Part shown: positions 1-5,992 of the stretch, one piece after another
Position numbering within the stretch: the stretch's first letter is position 1
Layout of the letters: each line of letters opens with the position of its first letter
NCBI GenBank assembly: GCA_029987245.1
Contig: DALTWG010000055.1
Coordinates: 1-10,442 of the forward strand
Origin: Methanocorpusculum sp.
Lineage (GTDB): Archaea; Halobacteriota; Methanomicrobia; Methanomicrobiales; Methanocorpusculaceae
DNA length: 10,442 nucleotides
Direction of reading: 5' to 3'
Notes under the pieces: generated by a model
What the model was told of the DNA's origin: nothing
Databases searched by the model: none
Seen by the model: the letters and a program-made list of their open reading frames with translations, nothing else
Position numbers and translations under genes: made by a program

Positions 1-361
1 TATCCATGGATACGATTACAGTTCTGCGGATATCATCCCACATCTGCTGCATTGCAGCGTTGTTGACGAAGTGTAAGTCATCACCTTCAACGAAGACACC
101 GGTTCCGGAAACTTCGTAGGTCATGAGCTGTCTCTGACCCATCGGGACACCGGATAAGTGGCAGCGCATCGGGTCGTACATGGAGATTCCTCTCTTTGCA
201 ACAATGTCTTCGTTCTCCTTCATGAACTCGACTTTGCGTGCAGACTGGGTAAGTCCGCCGAACTTGTAGAATTCAGTCTTGGTAGACTCGACATCCTGCT
301 TCGGGAATTTCTGCTTTAATGCTTCAAGGAAAAGCTTCTGGGTTTTTTCTACCTGTGCCAT
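1..361 (-). CDS. mcrA: Methyl-coenzyme M reductase alpha subunit McrA, N-terminal part
   Basis: McrA is the large subunit of the nickel F430 enzyme that joins methyl-coenzyme M and coenzyme B to give methane and the heterodisulfide. Only the first 120 codons are present; the reading frame runs off the left edge, and the family is about 550-570 residues, so the active-site regions are missing. Typical alpha-subunit N-terminal blocks are visible: KTQKLFLEALKQKF (6-19), RCHLSGVPMGQRQL (66-79), TYEVSGTGVFVEGDDLHFVN (81-100) and AAMQQMWDDIRRTVIV (102-117). The start is the ATG at 361, seven bases after a strong AAGGAGG ribosome binding site (369-375) that lies within the last codons of mcrG. Two bases separate it from the mcrG stop, so the two are probably translationally coupled. 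It is the last gene of the operon in the order B-D-C-G-A. Confidence 0.98.
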   Translation of the reverse strand, partial: MAQVEKTQKLFLEALKQKFPKQDVESTKTEFYKFGGLTQSARKVEFMKENEDIVAKRGISMYDPMRCHLSGVPMGQRQLMTYEVSGTGVFVEGDDLHFVNNAAMQQMWDDIRRTVIVSMD

Positions 362-363
362 AG

Positions 364-1128
364 TTAGTCCTCCTTCGGCATGAATCCGTACTTGGTACGA
401 AGTGCGTGGATACGCTGGACGTATGCTACGTATTCTTTGTCAGAGCGGAATGCAGTTCCGACAAGGGAGTGGTACATCGGAGTGTTGTTCTTGAGCCATT
501 CAGAGTCCATCGGCTTGCCGACTGCGACCTTGCGGTCAAGCGGGACACCGACCTGGTCCTTAACGTACTTGACGACACCGTCAGTGTCAAGGATACAGCG
601 CTGTACTGCATCGAACATCATTCCGTTCTCTGCAAGACGAAGAGAGTGGCCGTGCACAGTTGCACCGCGGATGCCGACAGTTGCCGGGTCGAATAAGTTG
701 GACTCGACGAGCTGGCGTGCGTAGCCTTCGAGGTCACGCTCACGGCACTCGATAATCTGACGACCGGACAGAGTTCCCGGGTCGATGCCGCGGAAGCGGT
801 ACATCTCAAGGTAGGTTCTCTGGTAAGGCTGACACGGTGCGTTCATCATGGAGTCAGCGAACTGAATGTATCTTACACGGTCACCTGCTTTTGCACCCTC
901 GGTCGGGGCAACAATCTTGCGAATCGGGCAGTCCGGTTCACCCTGCTCTGCGAGTGGCGGGTGTGCGGACGGGTATGCCTGTCCCGGTGCACGGTGTCCC
1001 ATGATAAGGACAAGGTCTTCATCAGTAACATTCCGCAGCTTTTCAAGCGGGAAGTTCGGGTTCATCTGGTTGCGGCGAACTTCTGCAACACGGGTAGAAC
1101 CTGGTCCATACTGTGGTGTGTATGCCAT
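364..1128 (-). CDS. mcrG: Methyl-coenzyme M reductase gamma subunit McrG
   Basis: McrG is the small subunit of methyl-coenzyme M reductase, whose (alpha-beta-gamma)2 complex catalyses methane formation. The 254-residue product has the expected length and family blocks: MAYTPQYGPGSTRVAE at the N-terminus, DEDLVLIMGHRAPGQAYPS (36-54), DPGTLSGRQI (116-125) and GATVHGHSLRL (155-165), whose two histidines lie in the region known to contact coenzyme M. An upstream in-frame GTG at 1140 would add four residues. I prefer the ATG at 1128 because the family starts MAYxPQ and an AGGTGA ribosome binding site (1138-1143) lies nine bases before it; that site would overlap the GTG. The gene follows mcrC after 16 bases, and its end carries the ribosome binding site of mcrA. 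Nothing in the sequence is broken or unusual. Confidence 0.98.
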   Translation of the reverse strand: MAYTPQYGPGSTRVAEVRRNQMNPNFPLEKLRNVTDEDLVLIMGHRAPGQAYPSAHPPLAEQGEPDCPIRKIVAPTEGAKAGDRVRYIQFADSMMNAPCQPYQRTYLEMYRFRGIDPGTLSGRQIIECRERDLEGYARQLVESNLFDPATVGIRGATVHGHSLRLAENGMMFDAVQRCILDTDGVVKYVKDQVGVPLDRKVAVGKPMDSEWLKNNTPMYHSLVGTAFRSDKEYVAYVQRIHALRTKYGFMPKED

Positions 1129-1144
1129 AGTTGTTTTCACCTGA

Positions 1145-1771
1145 TTAATTGTTTGGTAATTTGATTATTCGTAATACTTCGTGAATGACATCTGACATTG
1201 CTTCACGACTCGGAGTCTGACCCCGCGTAATTCCTGTAACAATACCCATAACCGTCCCTTTCGTGCGGATGTCGTCGGGCTTTGGCATAACATAGGCGGT
1301 TTTAACGCCCGCTTTTGCAAAGTCCTCAAAGTCAACCGGCGCCTGGCAGACGACGACAGCTTTTACGCTGCATTCCTGCAGGATTTTGCGTGACTTGTGC
1401 ACTACATGGGAGCGGATATTTCCGTGATGTAAGACCGCGACTTTATGCCGCTCAATCTGTTCCACCTCACGGGGAAGAATGCCGAAGTTCGAGCCGAGTG
1501 CAACACCCCCGATTTCCGCATCAGGCGGTACCCCGCTGCCTGCATTCAGCACCAAGGTACTTACGCTGTATTCAATCCCCTGCTGCCGCAGTGCTGATGT
1601 GATATCGCAGACGGGTTTGGTAATATGTCTCCGGCCGGGGGACATACCCACGATGATGACGTCAGGATTTTTACATTCAGAGATGGTTCCCCTCTGAGCA
1701 AGGGAGCCGCCCTTACCCATCCCCATACTCTGTCTGCAGTCGACTAATTGTGTTACACGTCCGAGCGGCAT
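1145..1771 (-). CDS. mcrC: Methyl-coenzyme M reductase operon protein C
   Basis: McrC is an accessory protein encoded in mcr operons. It is known as a component of the large ATP-dependent complex that reductively activates the Ni(II) form of F430 in McrA. The 208-residue product shows the conserved GGSLAQRGT (21-29), a CKNPDVIIVGMSPGRRHITK stretch (33-52), the TLVLNAGSGVPPD block (72-84) and EIGGVALGSNFGILPREVEQ (86-105). There is no membrane segment or signal peptide. The ATG overlaps the mcrD stop by one base (TAATG), which points to coupled translation, and the mcrG start follows 16 bases after its own stop. In other methanogens mcrC may be absent from the operon or accompanied by a distant paralogue; here it is in the classical place between D and G. 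Confidence 0.96.
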   Translation of the reverse strand: MPLGRVTQLVDCRQSMGMGKGGSLAQRGTISECKNPDVIIVGMSPGRRHITKPVCDITSALRQQGIEYSVSTLVLNAGSGVPPDAEIGGVALGSNFGILPREVEQIERHKVAVLHHGNIRSHVVHKSRKILQECSVKAVVVCQAPVDFEDFAKAGVKTAYVMPKPDDIRTKGTVMGIVTGITRGQTPSREAMSDVIHEVLRIIKLPNN

Positions 1772-2244
1772 TATTTTATTCCCTGTAATATAATGGGCTT
1801 CTGCTTGCTTTTCGGGTCGGCCATTCCAAGCATACGGTCATCTTCAACTACACCGTATTTGGCATAGTCGGTTAGCGTCATGCTGGAACGCATGAACGTG
1901 CCTTCCGTTATTCCGTATGCAAACTTGTTGGCAAAGACTTCATCACATGCCTGTTTCATCTGCGGGATTATATCTTTAGACTCAAGTTCAAGAAGGATGG
2001 TTCCCACCTGAATGTGAAGGTCATAATCCTCGCCGCAGACTTTAATAACACGCCGGTAGCTGTTCTTATTGGGTGTTCCTCTTGCCGGACCGTAAGGCAC
2101 GGTCATCGGAAGATTCGGGCCGTTTAAGATAAGCCGCCGGATACCGCCGACACTGCATATTTTTTCCAGCAGCGCCTCGGTTGTCTCGGGATTCAGGAAT
2201 CGTGACGGTGTGATTCTGAGTTGCGGTAATTTATCTTCTGTCAT
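1771..2244 (-). CDS. mcrD: Methyl-coenzyme M reductase operon protein D
   Basis: McrD is a small protein that copurifies with methyl-coenzyme M reductase in some preparations but is not a subunit of the mature enzyme. An assembly or cofactor-delivery role has been proposed and its exact function is still debated. The 157-residue product carries the family signature LILNGPNLPMTVPYGPARGT (38-57) followed by VCGEDYDLHIQVGTILLELE (69-88), and later the YGITEGTFMRSSMTLTDYAK block (110-129). The ATG lies 32 bases after the mcrB stop and is preceded by a modest GAGAGA purine tract (2245-2250), weaker than the site before mcrA. This fits lower output of the accessory protein than of the structural subunits. 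It overlaps mcrC by one base. Confidence 0.97.
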   Translation of the reverse strand: MTEDKLPQLRITPSRFLNPETTEALLEKICSVGGIRRLILNGPNLPMTVPYGPARGTPNKNSYRRVIKVCGEDYDLHIQVGTILLELESKDIIPQMKQACDEVFANKFAYGITEGTFMRSSMTLTDYAKYGVVEDDRMLGMADPKSKQKPIILQGIK

Positions 2245-2276
2245 TCTCTCTCAGATTGTGACGTAATGTGCGAAGC

Positions 2277-3581
2277 TTAGACTGCTTTTGCAATTGCCTG
2301 GAGCGGGTGCTGGAATTCTTCGATCTGTCCGTAGGTATCGCCGAAGATCTTTGCGGTTCCTTCCGGAGTGAACATCTGAGTTCCTGCATCAAGTGCACAT
2401 GCTGCAACGATACACGGCATACAGTTTCCTGCTGCGTGTCTGGTAACAACGTGGTTTCCGTTGAAGATACCAGGTCCGCCGCCACCATAGATGGAGTGGG
2501 AGAAGAAGGAGAAACCGACGGATGCACCCATTACACGGCCGTAGTCTGCGCCCGGCAGTCCGGTTTCGTGTTCAAGGAGATCGTTGAAGTAGAGCATAGT
2601 GGAGGAGACTGCCTGTGCGAATCTTCCTGCACCGCAGTTGACCATAGTTGCTGCTAAGGTACCGGCAGATGCGTATGCGTTCCACATCATCGGGTCTTTG
2701 GTCTCGTACGGCTTGAAGGTTGCAGAGCCTGCGCCCTGGACGATGACTTTGTCTTCAATTGCGCGCTCAACAAGGGACTGCATGACAGTACCAACAGTAC
2801 CGGTCTGGCCGTTCTTCTTGACGAGGTCGTAGACGATGTTGTTTGCGTTTAATCCCTGGTATGCGTAGATTAAGAGCTGTGCACGCTCGAACGGGCCGAT
2901 TGCGTTACCCATTTCGAATTCTCCTGCCTGCTCGAAAGTAGATGCCAGTGCTGCACCCTGCATTGCATTGCGGTGGGTCATCATAACAGACTGGTTGGAC
3001 GGGATGTTACGAAGTGCGTAACCGAGAGACTCGTTGTTCTGCGGGATGGACATGATCATAGAGCATGCGCCGCCTGCAAGGTCCATGGTAACCGGGTAGG
3101 TACCGAATGCTGCTGCCTTTACGGTTGCTGCATCGAACATGCCAACGTTGAACTGCTCGACAACTGCATAGGTGGTTGCTGCTGCAACAGAGGTAAGTGC
3201 TGCATCATAGGTTGCTGCTGCCTCGATACGTGCCTTCGGGACTTTGACTAAGAGAAGTTTGCCGCCGTTGAAGCGCTTGATTTCTGCTTCTTCGTCACCG
3301 ACGGAGACGTACTCTTTAATCTTTGCTTCGACTGCATCGATGTTGCCGATGATGTCGAGGTCAAGCTCACGGCCGAGAATCTGCTGGTGTTTGCCGATCT
3401 TACCGGTCTTGAGTGCGTCCTGCATGCCGCCGAGGTTGACTGCGACGGATCTCTTTGCAGTGTCAACGATGTTTCTGATTGCCGGGTTTACCAGCGGGCT
3501 GATCTTGTCGAGGGAAACGTTGCTCTTTAAGAGCTTGCCGTTGTCGTCATAAAGATCAATTACGTCATTGTATTTTGCCAT
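2277..3581 (-). CDS. mcrB: Methyl-coenzyme M reductase beta subunit McrB
   Basis: McrB is the beta subunit of methyl-coenzyme M reductase and lines part of the channel that holds coenzyme B. The 434-residue product is full length. The coenzyme-B binding stretch SFFSHSIYGGGGPGIFNGNH (358-377) is intact, and by homology F359, Y365, G367 and H377 match the contacts known in the Methanothermobacter enzyme. The glycine- and alanine-rich central part (about 120-175) and the DPMMWNAYASAGTLAATMVN block (296-315) also fit. The ATG at 3581 follows an AAGAGGA ribosome binding site (3588-3594). It is the first gene of the operon and follows a long leader with several inverted repeats. Codon choice is strongly biased, as expected for one of the most abundant proteins in a methanogen. 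Confidence 0.98.
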   Translation of the reverse strand: MAKYNDVIDLYDDNGKLLKSNVSLDKISPLVNPAIRNIVDTAKRSVAVNLGGMQDALKTGKIGKHQQILGRELDLDIIGNIDAVEAKIKEYVSVGDEEAEIKRFNGGKLLLVKVPKARIEAAATYDAALTSVAAATTYAVVEQFNVGMFDAATVKAAAFGTYPVTMDLAGGACSMIMSIPQNNESLGYALRNIPSNQSVMMTHRNAMQGAALASTFEQAGEFEMGNAIGPFERAQLLIYAYQGLNANNIVYDLVKKNGQTGTVGTVMQSLVERAIEDKVIVQGAGSATFKPYETKDPMMWNAYASAGTLAATMVNCGAGRFAQAVSSTMLYFNDLLEHETGLPGADYGRVMGASVGFSFFSHSIYGGGGPGIFNGNHVVTRHAAGNCMPCIVAACALDAGTQMFTPEGTAKIFGDTYGQIEEFQHPLQAIAKAV

Positions 3582-3640
3582 AATTAATTCCTCTTGGATA
3601 GGGGTTTATGTTTGTTTGGCTGTTTTGCGGTTGCTTTATC

Positions 3641-3690
3641 TGATTTGCACTGATAATTCGCTTGTAGTAGTGCTGTAATTTTGCAAATCA
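3641..3690. repeat. 9-base inverted repeat upstream of mcrB
   Basis: TGATTTGCA (3641-3649) and TGCAAATCA (3682-3690) are exact reverse complements separated by 32 bases. As RNA they could form a 9-bp stem in the mcr leader. A nested shorter pairing, GCACT (3647-3651) with AGTGC (3669-3673), uses bases of the same arm and would compete with the long stem. As DNA the two arms could be half-sites for a regulator. Confidence 0.6.
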
Positions 3691-3715
3691 CTGAGGCGTT
3701 CTGCCAAAGGGTTGA

Positions 3716-3732
3716 GCAAGCCTGTGGCTTGC
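3716..3732 (-). repeat. Perfect 7-bp hairpin in the mcr leader
   Basis: The arms GCAAGCC and GGCTTGC are perfect reverse complements around a three-base loop (ACA on the mcr strand). The hairpin lies 135 bases before the mcrB start. The sequence could fold equally well on either strand. There is no downstream T-run on the mcr strand, so a role in mRNA stability or protein binding is as plausible as termination. Confidence 0.7.
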
Positions 3733-3825
3733 GATTCGCTTTCTGTCCCACGGTCGACTGACCAGACCTGCACCGGGGCGGCACAAGTCCCCTCTCGGGA
3801 CATTCATATTTATGTAGCTGTTTAG

Positions 3826-3886
3826 TTATAAGGGTTGTCCTTGGTGACTGCGTCTTATCTCTCTCAGTAACGAGTGTTTTTATAGG
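3826..3886 (-). promoter_or_regulatory. Candidate mcr operon promoter (two TATA-like boxes)
   Basis: Two TATA-like elements on the minus strand could drive the mcr operon. The first is CCTATAAAAAC at 3876-3886, which would place initiation near 3855. The second is CCCTTATAAC around 3826-3831, which would place it near 3800-3806. Archaeal transcription usually starts about 25 bases from the TATA centre. Either choice gives an mcr leader of more than 200 bases. No clear BRE is visible, so I cannot choose between them; a third AT-rich element (CATAAATATG, near 3808) is also possible. Confidence 0.45.
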
Positions 3887-4133
3887 AGAATTTGTTTTGC
3901 GGCGGTGTGCGCGGGAAGAAGAGAGAGTTTGGAACGGCACTGAGATAATGAGAGGGTGCGCGCGCAGAGGAGACGGTGAAACCGGCTGCCAAAATTTTTG
4001 AGCCGCGCATTTTCATAGATGCATAACAACACATATCTATTACACCCGTGGAACATATGCGTTCACGAAGTTCAAAGAATTCAAACGGGTTTCGCGCGCA
4101 ACCAGTATTTTTCCAACAGAGCAGGTCTTTGAA

Positions 4134-4148
4134 AAACCCATTGGGTTT
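4134..4148. promoter_or_regulatory. Operator-like palindrome upstream of the ligase promoter
   Basis: AAACCCA-T-TGGGTTT is a perfect 7+1+7 dyad ending 13 bases before the AT-rich promoter candidate of the ligase gene. A related, weaker dyad AAAC-GG-GTTT lies at 4083-4092, and the sequence GGGTTTC is shared by both (4087-4093 and 4143-4149, 56 bases apart). The position and symmetry suggest a binding site for a dimeric regulator, but no regulator gene is nearby. This is inference from symmetry alone. Confidence 0.4.
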
Positions 4149-4161
4149 CATTAGACCACAA

Positions 4162-4173
4162 TTTATTTTAAAA
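4162..4173 (+). promoter_or_regulatory. Candidate TATA box for the AMP-forming ligase gene
   Basis: TTTATTTTAAAA is centred about 33 bases before the ATG at 4200. With the usual archaeal spacing, transcription would start near 4192, giving a leader of only a few bases. This agrees with the absence of a ribosome binding site before the ATG, since leaderless or nearly leaderless messages are common in archaea. Confidence 0.5.
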
Positions 4174-4199
4174 TCCGCGTGCAACATTGTACCTGACAT

Positions 4200-5930
4200 A
4201 TGAAGAAAACAGCACACACAGCAAATAAAAATTACACCCCGAAACCGTTTGCATTCAGTAAAGAAGACACCGCATCCCTTTACGCCGCCCTGTGCCGCGG
4301 GCAAGAGCTTGCAGGCTTTGACGCAGAAGCCCTGTACTACTACGGGACGCGCATTAGTTTCGGCGAACTTCTCGAAACGATAGACGCATTTGCCGCAGGA
4401 CTTCTCAAGGAGGGCGTGAAAAAAGGCGACGCAGTAACCATATATCTGCCTAACATCCCTCAGTGCATTGCCGCAGTCTACGCGGTAAACCGCATTGGCG
4501 CCGTATGCAATTTTGTGCACCCGCTTCTTGCCGGAAACGAACTGGAATACGCCGTAAGCCTTACCGAAAGCCGATTCATTCTCGCATACGAAGGAAATGA
4601 AGGTCATTGCAGAGGACTCGGCGCAAAAATTATCCGCTGCCGCCTTGCAACCTTTTTCCCCAAAGGACCAAAAGGCGCCGTGATGAAAATGATTGTCAAC
4701 CACACCGGCCGCAATAATGTCCCGGCAGATACAGCAGTAGAATGGACCGACATTCTCGCAAACGGAAAGGCGGCCCTTGCCTCCGGCGAGAACCTGCCGG
4801 CGCCGGGCAAAGAAGACGATGTTGCAGCCGTTATGTATACCGGAGGCACCACAGGAAATCCCAAAGGCGTGCTCCTTACCAACAAAGCAATGAACGCCAA
4901 TTCCATTACGCTCTTAAACGAACTCTTTCACGGCCGCACGGCAAAACCAAAAACCGCATTTTTAGGAGTGCTGCCGGTCTTTCATGCATTCGGCTTCGGC
5001 GTTGTTATCCACCTGCCGCTTGCAGGCGGCATGCGCCTCATTTTAGTGCCGCAGTTCAACCCGAAATCCTGCGCATCCCTTATTCTGCGCGAGAAAATAT
5101 ACGGCATTGTCGGTGTCCCCGCAATGTTTGAAAAAATGTACCCATACCTCAGAGACAAAGACCTTTCCTTTGTGGGCATTATCGGCTCCGGAGGCGACCT
5201 CGTCTCGCACGAACTGATAGCACGCTACAACAGAATTCTGCCAAACGCAGTATTTCGCCTGGGCTACGGACTCACAGAGGTCAGCGGGTGCTGCCTGTTT
5301 ACCGCCGAAGATGATGCAAATCTGCCTCAAGGGTGCCTTGGAAAGGTTCTTGGAAAGGCTGAGATATGCCTTGTCGAACCGGGAACGACCAATGTCATCC
5401 CCGACAGCGAAGACGGAGAATTCTGTATACGCAGCGCATCGGTGATGAAAGGCTACTACAAAAACGAGAAGGAGACAAAAATGGTGCTTCGCAGGCACCC
5501 GGACGGAAAAGTCTGGCTGCACACCGGTGATATTGTAACAATTGACAAAGACCGCAATGTTATTTTCCGGTCGCGCTGCAAACGCATGATTAAAGTGAAC
5601 GGGTTCAATGTGTATCCGTCGGTCATCGAAGATATCCTCTCGTCCTGTCCTGTCATTAACGAGGTTTGTGCAGTGGGCATCCCCTGGGAGGAAAGCGAGC
5701 GCGTAAAATTGTATGTGACACTGAATTCCCCGGATATGAACGAAGATGAGGCAAAGGAAGAGATTAAAAAATACGCATTTGAACACTTGAACCGGTGGAG
5801 CTGTCCCAAACAGATTCGCATCATTGCCGAAATGCCGCGCACCAAAATGAACAAAGTGGATTATCAGGCATTTGATTTGGATAAAGATGAAAGATGGGGC
5901 GCGGATGAAATGATAGAAAACAATGTGTAA
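4200..5930 (+). CDS. Acyl-CoA synthetase-like AMP-forming ligase
   Basis: A member of the ANL superfamily that activates a carboxylic acid with ATP to an acyl-adenylate and normally transfers it to coenzyme A. It most resembles the long-chain fatty acyl-CoA ligase branch, but the substrate cannot be read from the sequence. The 576-residue product is full length: the ATP-binding loop YTGGTTGNPKG (213-223), the GYGLTE motif (355-360), HTGDI (441-445, with the ribose-binding Asp444), the hinge region around KRMIKVNGFNVYP (461-473), and the C-terminal PRTKMNKVD (546-554) with the probable catalytic Lys552. Two usually conserved glycines are replaced: Ser458 in the SR of the hinge motif and Asn551 before the catalytic lysine. 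There is no signal peptide or membrane segment. The gene faces away from mcrB, has no ribosome binding site, and ends in a hairpin terminator, so it appears to be a single-gene unit. Confidence 0.9.
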   Translation: MKKTAHTANKNYTPKPFAFSKEDTASLYAALCRGQELAGFDAEALYYYGTRISFGELLETIDAFAAGLLKEGVKKGDAVTIYLPNIPQCIAAVYAVNRIGAVCNFVHPLLAGNELEYAVSLTESRFILAYEGNEGHCRGLGAKIIRCRLATFFPKGPKGAVMKMIVNHTGRNNVPADTAVEWTDILANGKAALASGENLPAPGKEDDVAAVMYTGGTTGNPKGVLLTNKAMNANSITLLNELFHGRTAKPKTAFLGVLPVFHAFGFGVVIHLPLAGGMRLILVPQFNPKSCASLILREKIYGIVGVPAMFEKMYPYLRDKDLSFVGIIGSGGDLVSHELIARYNRILPNAVFRLGYGLTEVSGCCLFTAEDDANLPQGCLGKVLGKAEICLVEPGTTNVIPDSEDGEFCIRSASVMKGYYKNEKETKMVLRRHPDGKVWLHTGDIVTIDKDRNVIFRSRCKRMIKVNGFNVYPSVIEDILSSCPVINEVCAVGIPWEESERVKLYVTLNSPDMNEDEAKEEIKKYAFEHLNRWSCPKQIRIIAEMPRTKMNKVDYQAFDLDKDERWGADEMIENNV

Positions 5931-5936
5931 CTGCCC

Positions 5937-5964
5937 GCGCCTTGCATAAGGCGCATGGTTTTTT
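5937..5964 (+). terminator. Hairpin plus T-run terminator after the ligase gene
   Basis: GCGCCTT-GCAT-AAGGCGC forms a perfect 7-bp stem with a four-base loop (5937-5954), followed after four bases by six T residues (5959-5964). It begins six bases after the ligase stop codon and ends 28 bases before trmY. It should separate the ligase transcript from the downstream gene block. Archaeal termination relies mainly on the T-run, so the stem may instead protect the 3' end. Confidence 0.75.
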
Positions 5965-5992
5965 ACCTGACACGCCTTATACATATACAATT

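Larger units (their letters stand above)
3582..3801 (-). promoter_or_regulatory. Probable long structured 5' leader of the mcr operon
   Basis: On the minus strand, the bases before mcrB hold in order: a hairpin GTCCC-GAGAG-GGGAC (3787-3801), a weak hairpin GGTC-AGTC-GACC (3752-3763), a strong hairpin GCAAGCC-ACA-GGCTTGC with a 7-base-pair stem (3716-3732), a 9-base inverted repeat (arms 3682-3690 and 3641-3649), and a G-poor A/C-rich tract (3601-3639) leading to the ribosome binding site. No T-run follows the strong hairpin, so it does not look like a simple terminator. That the region is transcribed follows from the promoter candidates further upstream and is inference. A separate small RNA is the main alternative. 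Confidence 0.5.
3582..4199. other. Divergent intergenic region between mcrB and the AMP-forming ligase
   Basis: This 618-base stretch separates two genes transcribed away from each other. I see no believable protein gene in it. The mcr-facing part (about 3582-3890) holds two TATA-like candidates, a GC-rich block with three short hairpins and a 9-base inverted repeat. The middle (about 3890-4030) is mixed in composition, with a purine-rich tract (3913-3929) and an alternating TGCGCGCGCA palindrome (3957-3966). The ligase-facing part (about 4080-4199) holds two GGGTTTC repeats, a 15-base dyad and an AT-rich promoter candidate. Two minus-strand reading frames cross it (3584-3940 and 3864-4703) but look like chance frames. 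Confidence 0.8.

Noticed and set aside
406..696. Plus-strand reading frames opposite mcrG and mcrB (also at 2268-2657 and 2973-3251)
   Set aside because: They are antisense to highly conserved, biased genes and show no domain or initiation signal.
1129..1140. GTG start four codons upstream for McrG
   Set aside because: The ribosome binding site AGGTGA overlaps the GTG and is correctly spaced for the ATG at 1128, which gives the usual MAYTPQ start.
3716..3732. Intrinsic terminator upstream of mcrB
   Set aside because: The hairpin is strong, but no T-run follows it on the mcr strand. On the other strand only scattered Ts follow, so a terminator is not supported.
3690..3801. A known structured RNA (RNase P RNA, SRP RNA, tRNA or C/D box RNA) in the GC-rich part of the mcr leader
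   Set aside because: I looked for the conserved cores of these RNAs on both strands (such as GAGGAAAGTCC, the SRP GGAAG loop, a T-loop, and paired C and D boxes) and found none.
3584..3940. A 118-codon minus-strand frame covering the mcr leader
   Set aside because: It is rich in Lys, Gln, Ser and Thr, lacks a start signal, and ends right at the mcrB ribosome binding site. The sequence is better explained as untranslated leader.
3864..4703. A 279-codon minus-strand reading frame crossing the intergenic region and the start of the ligase gene
   Set aside because: Half is antisense to the ligase, the translation looks like antisense low-complexity with many Cys and Phe, and no family is recognisable.
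5043..5990. A 315-codon minus-strand reading frame antisense to the ligase gene
   Set aside because: It lies opposite a gene with clear ANL motifs, its translation shows no recognisable domain, and it has no ribosome binding site or promoter. It is most likely a shadow produced by the codon bias of the ligase.
5942..5992. In-frame TTG start that would add 17 residues to TrmY
   Set aside because: The extension would begin inside the ligase terminator hairpin and is not like any TrmY N-terminus; the ATG at 5993 matches the family.
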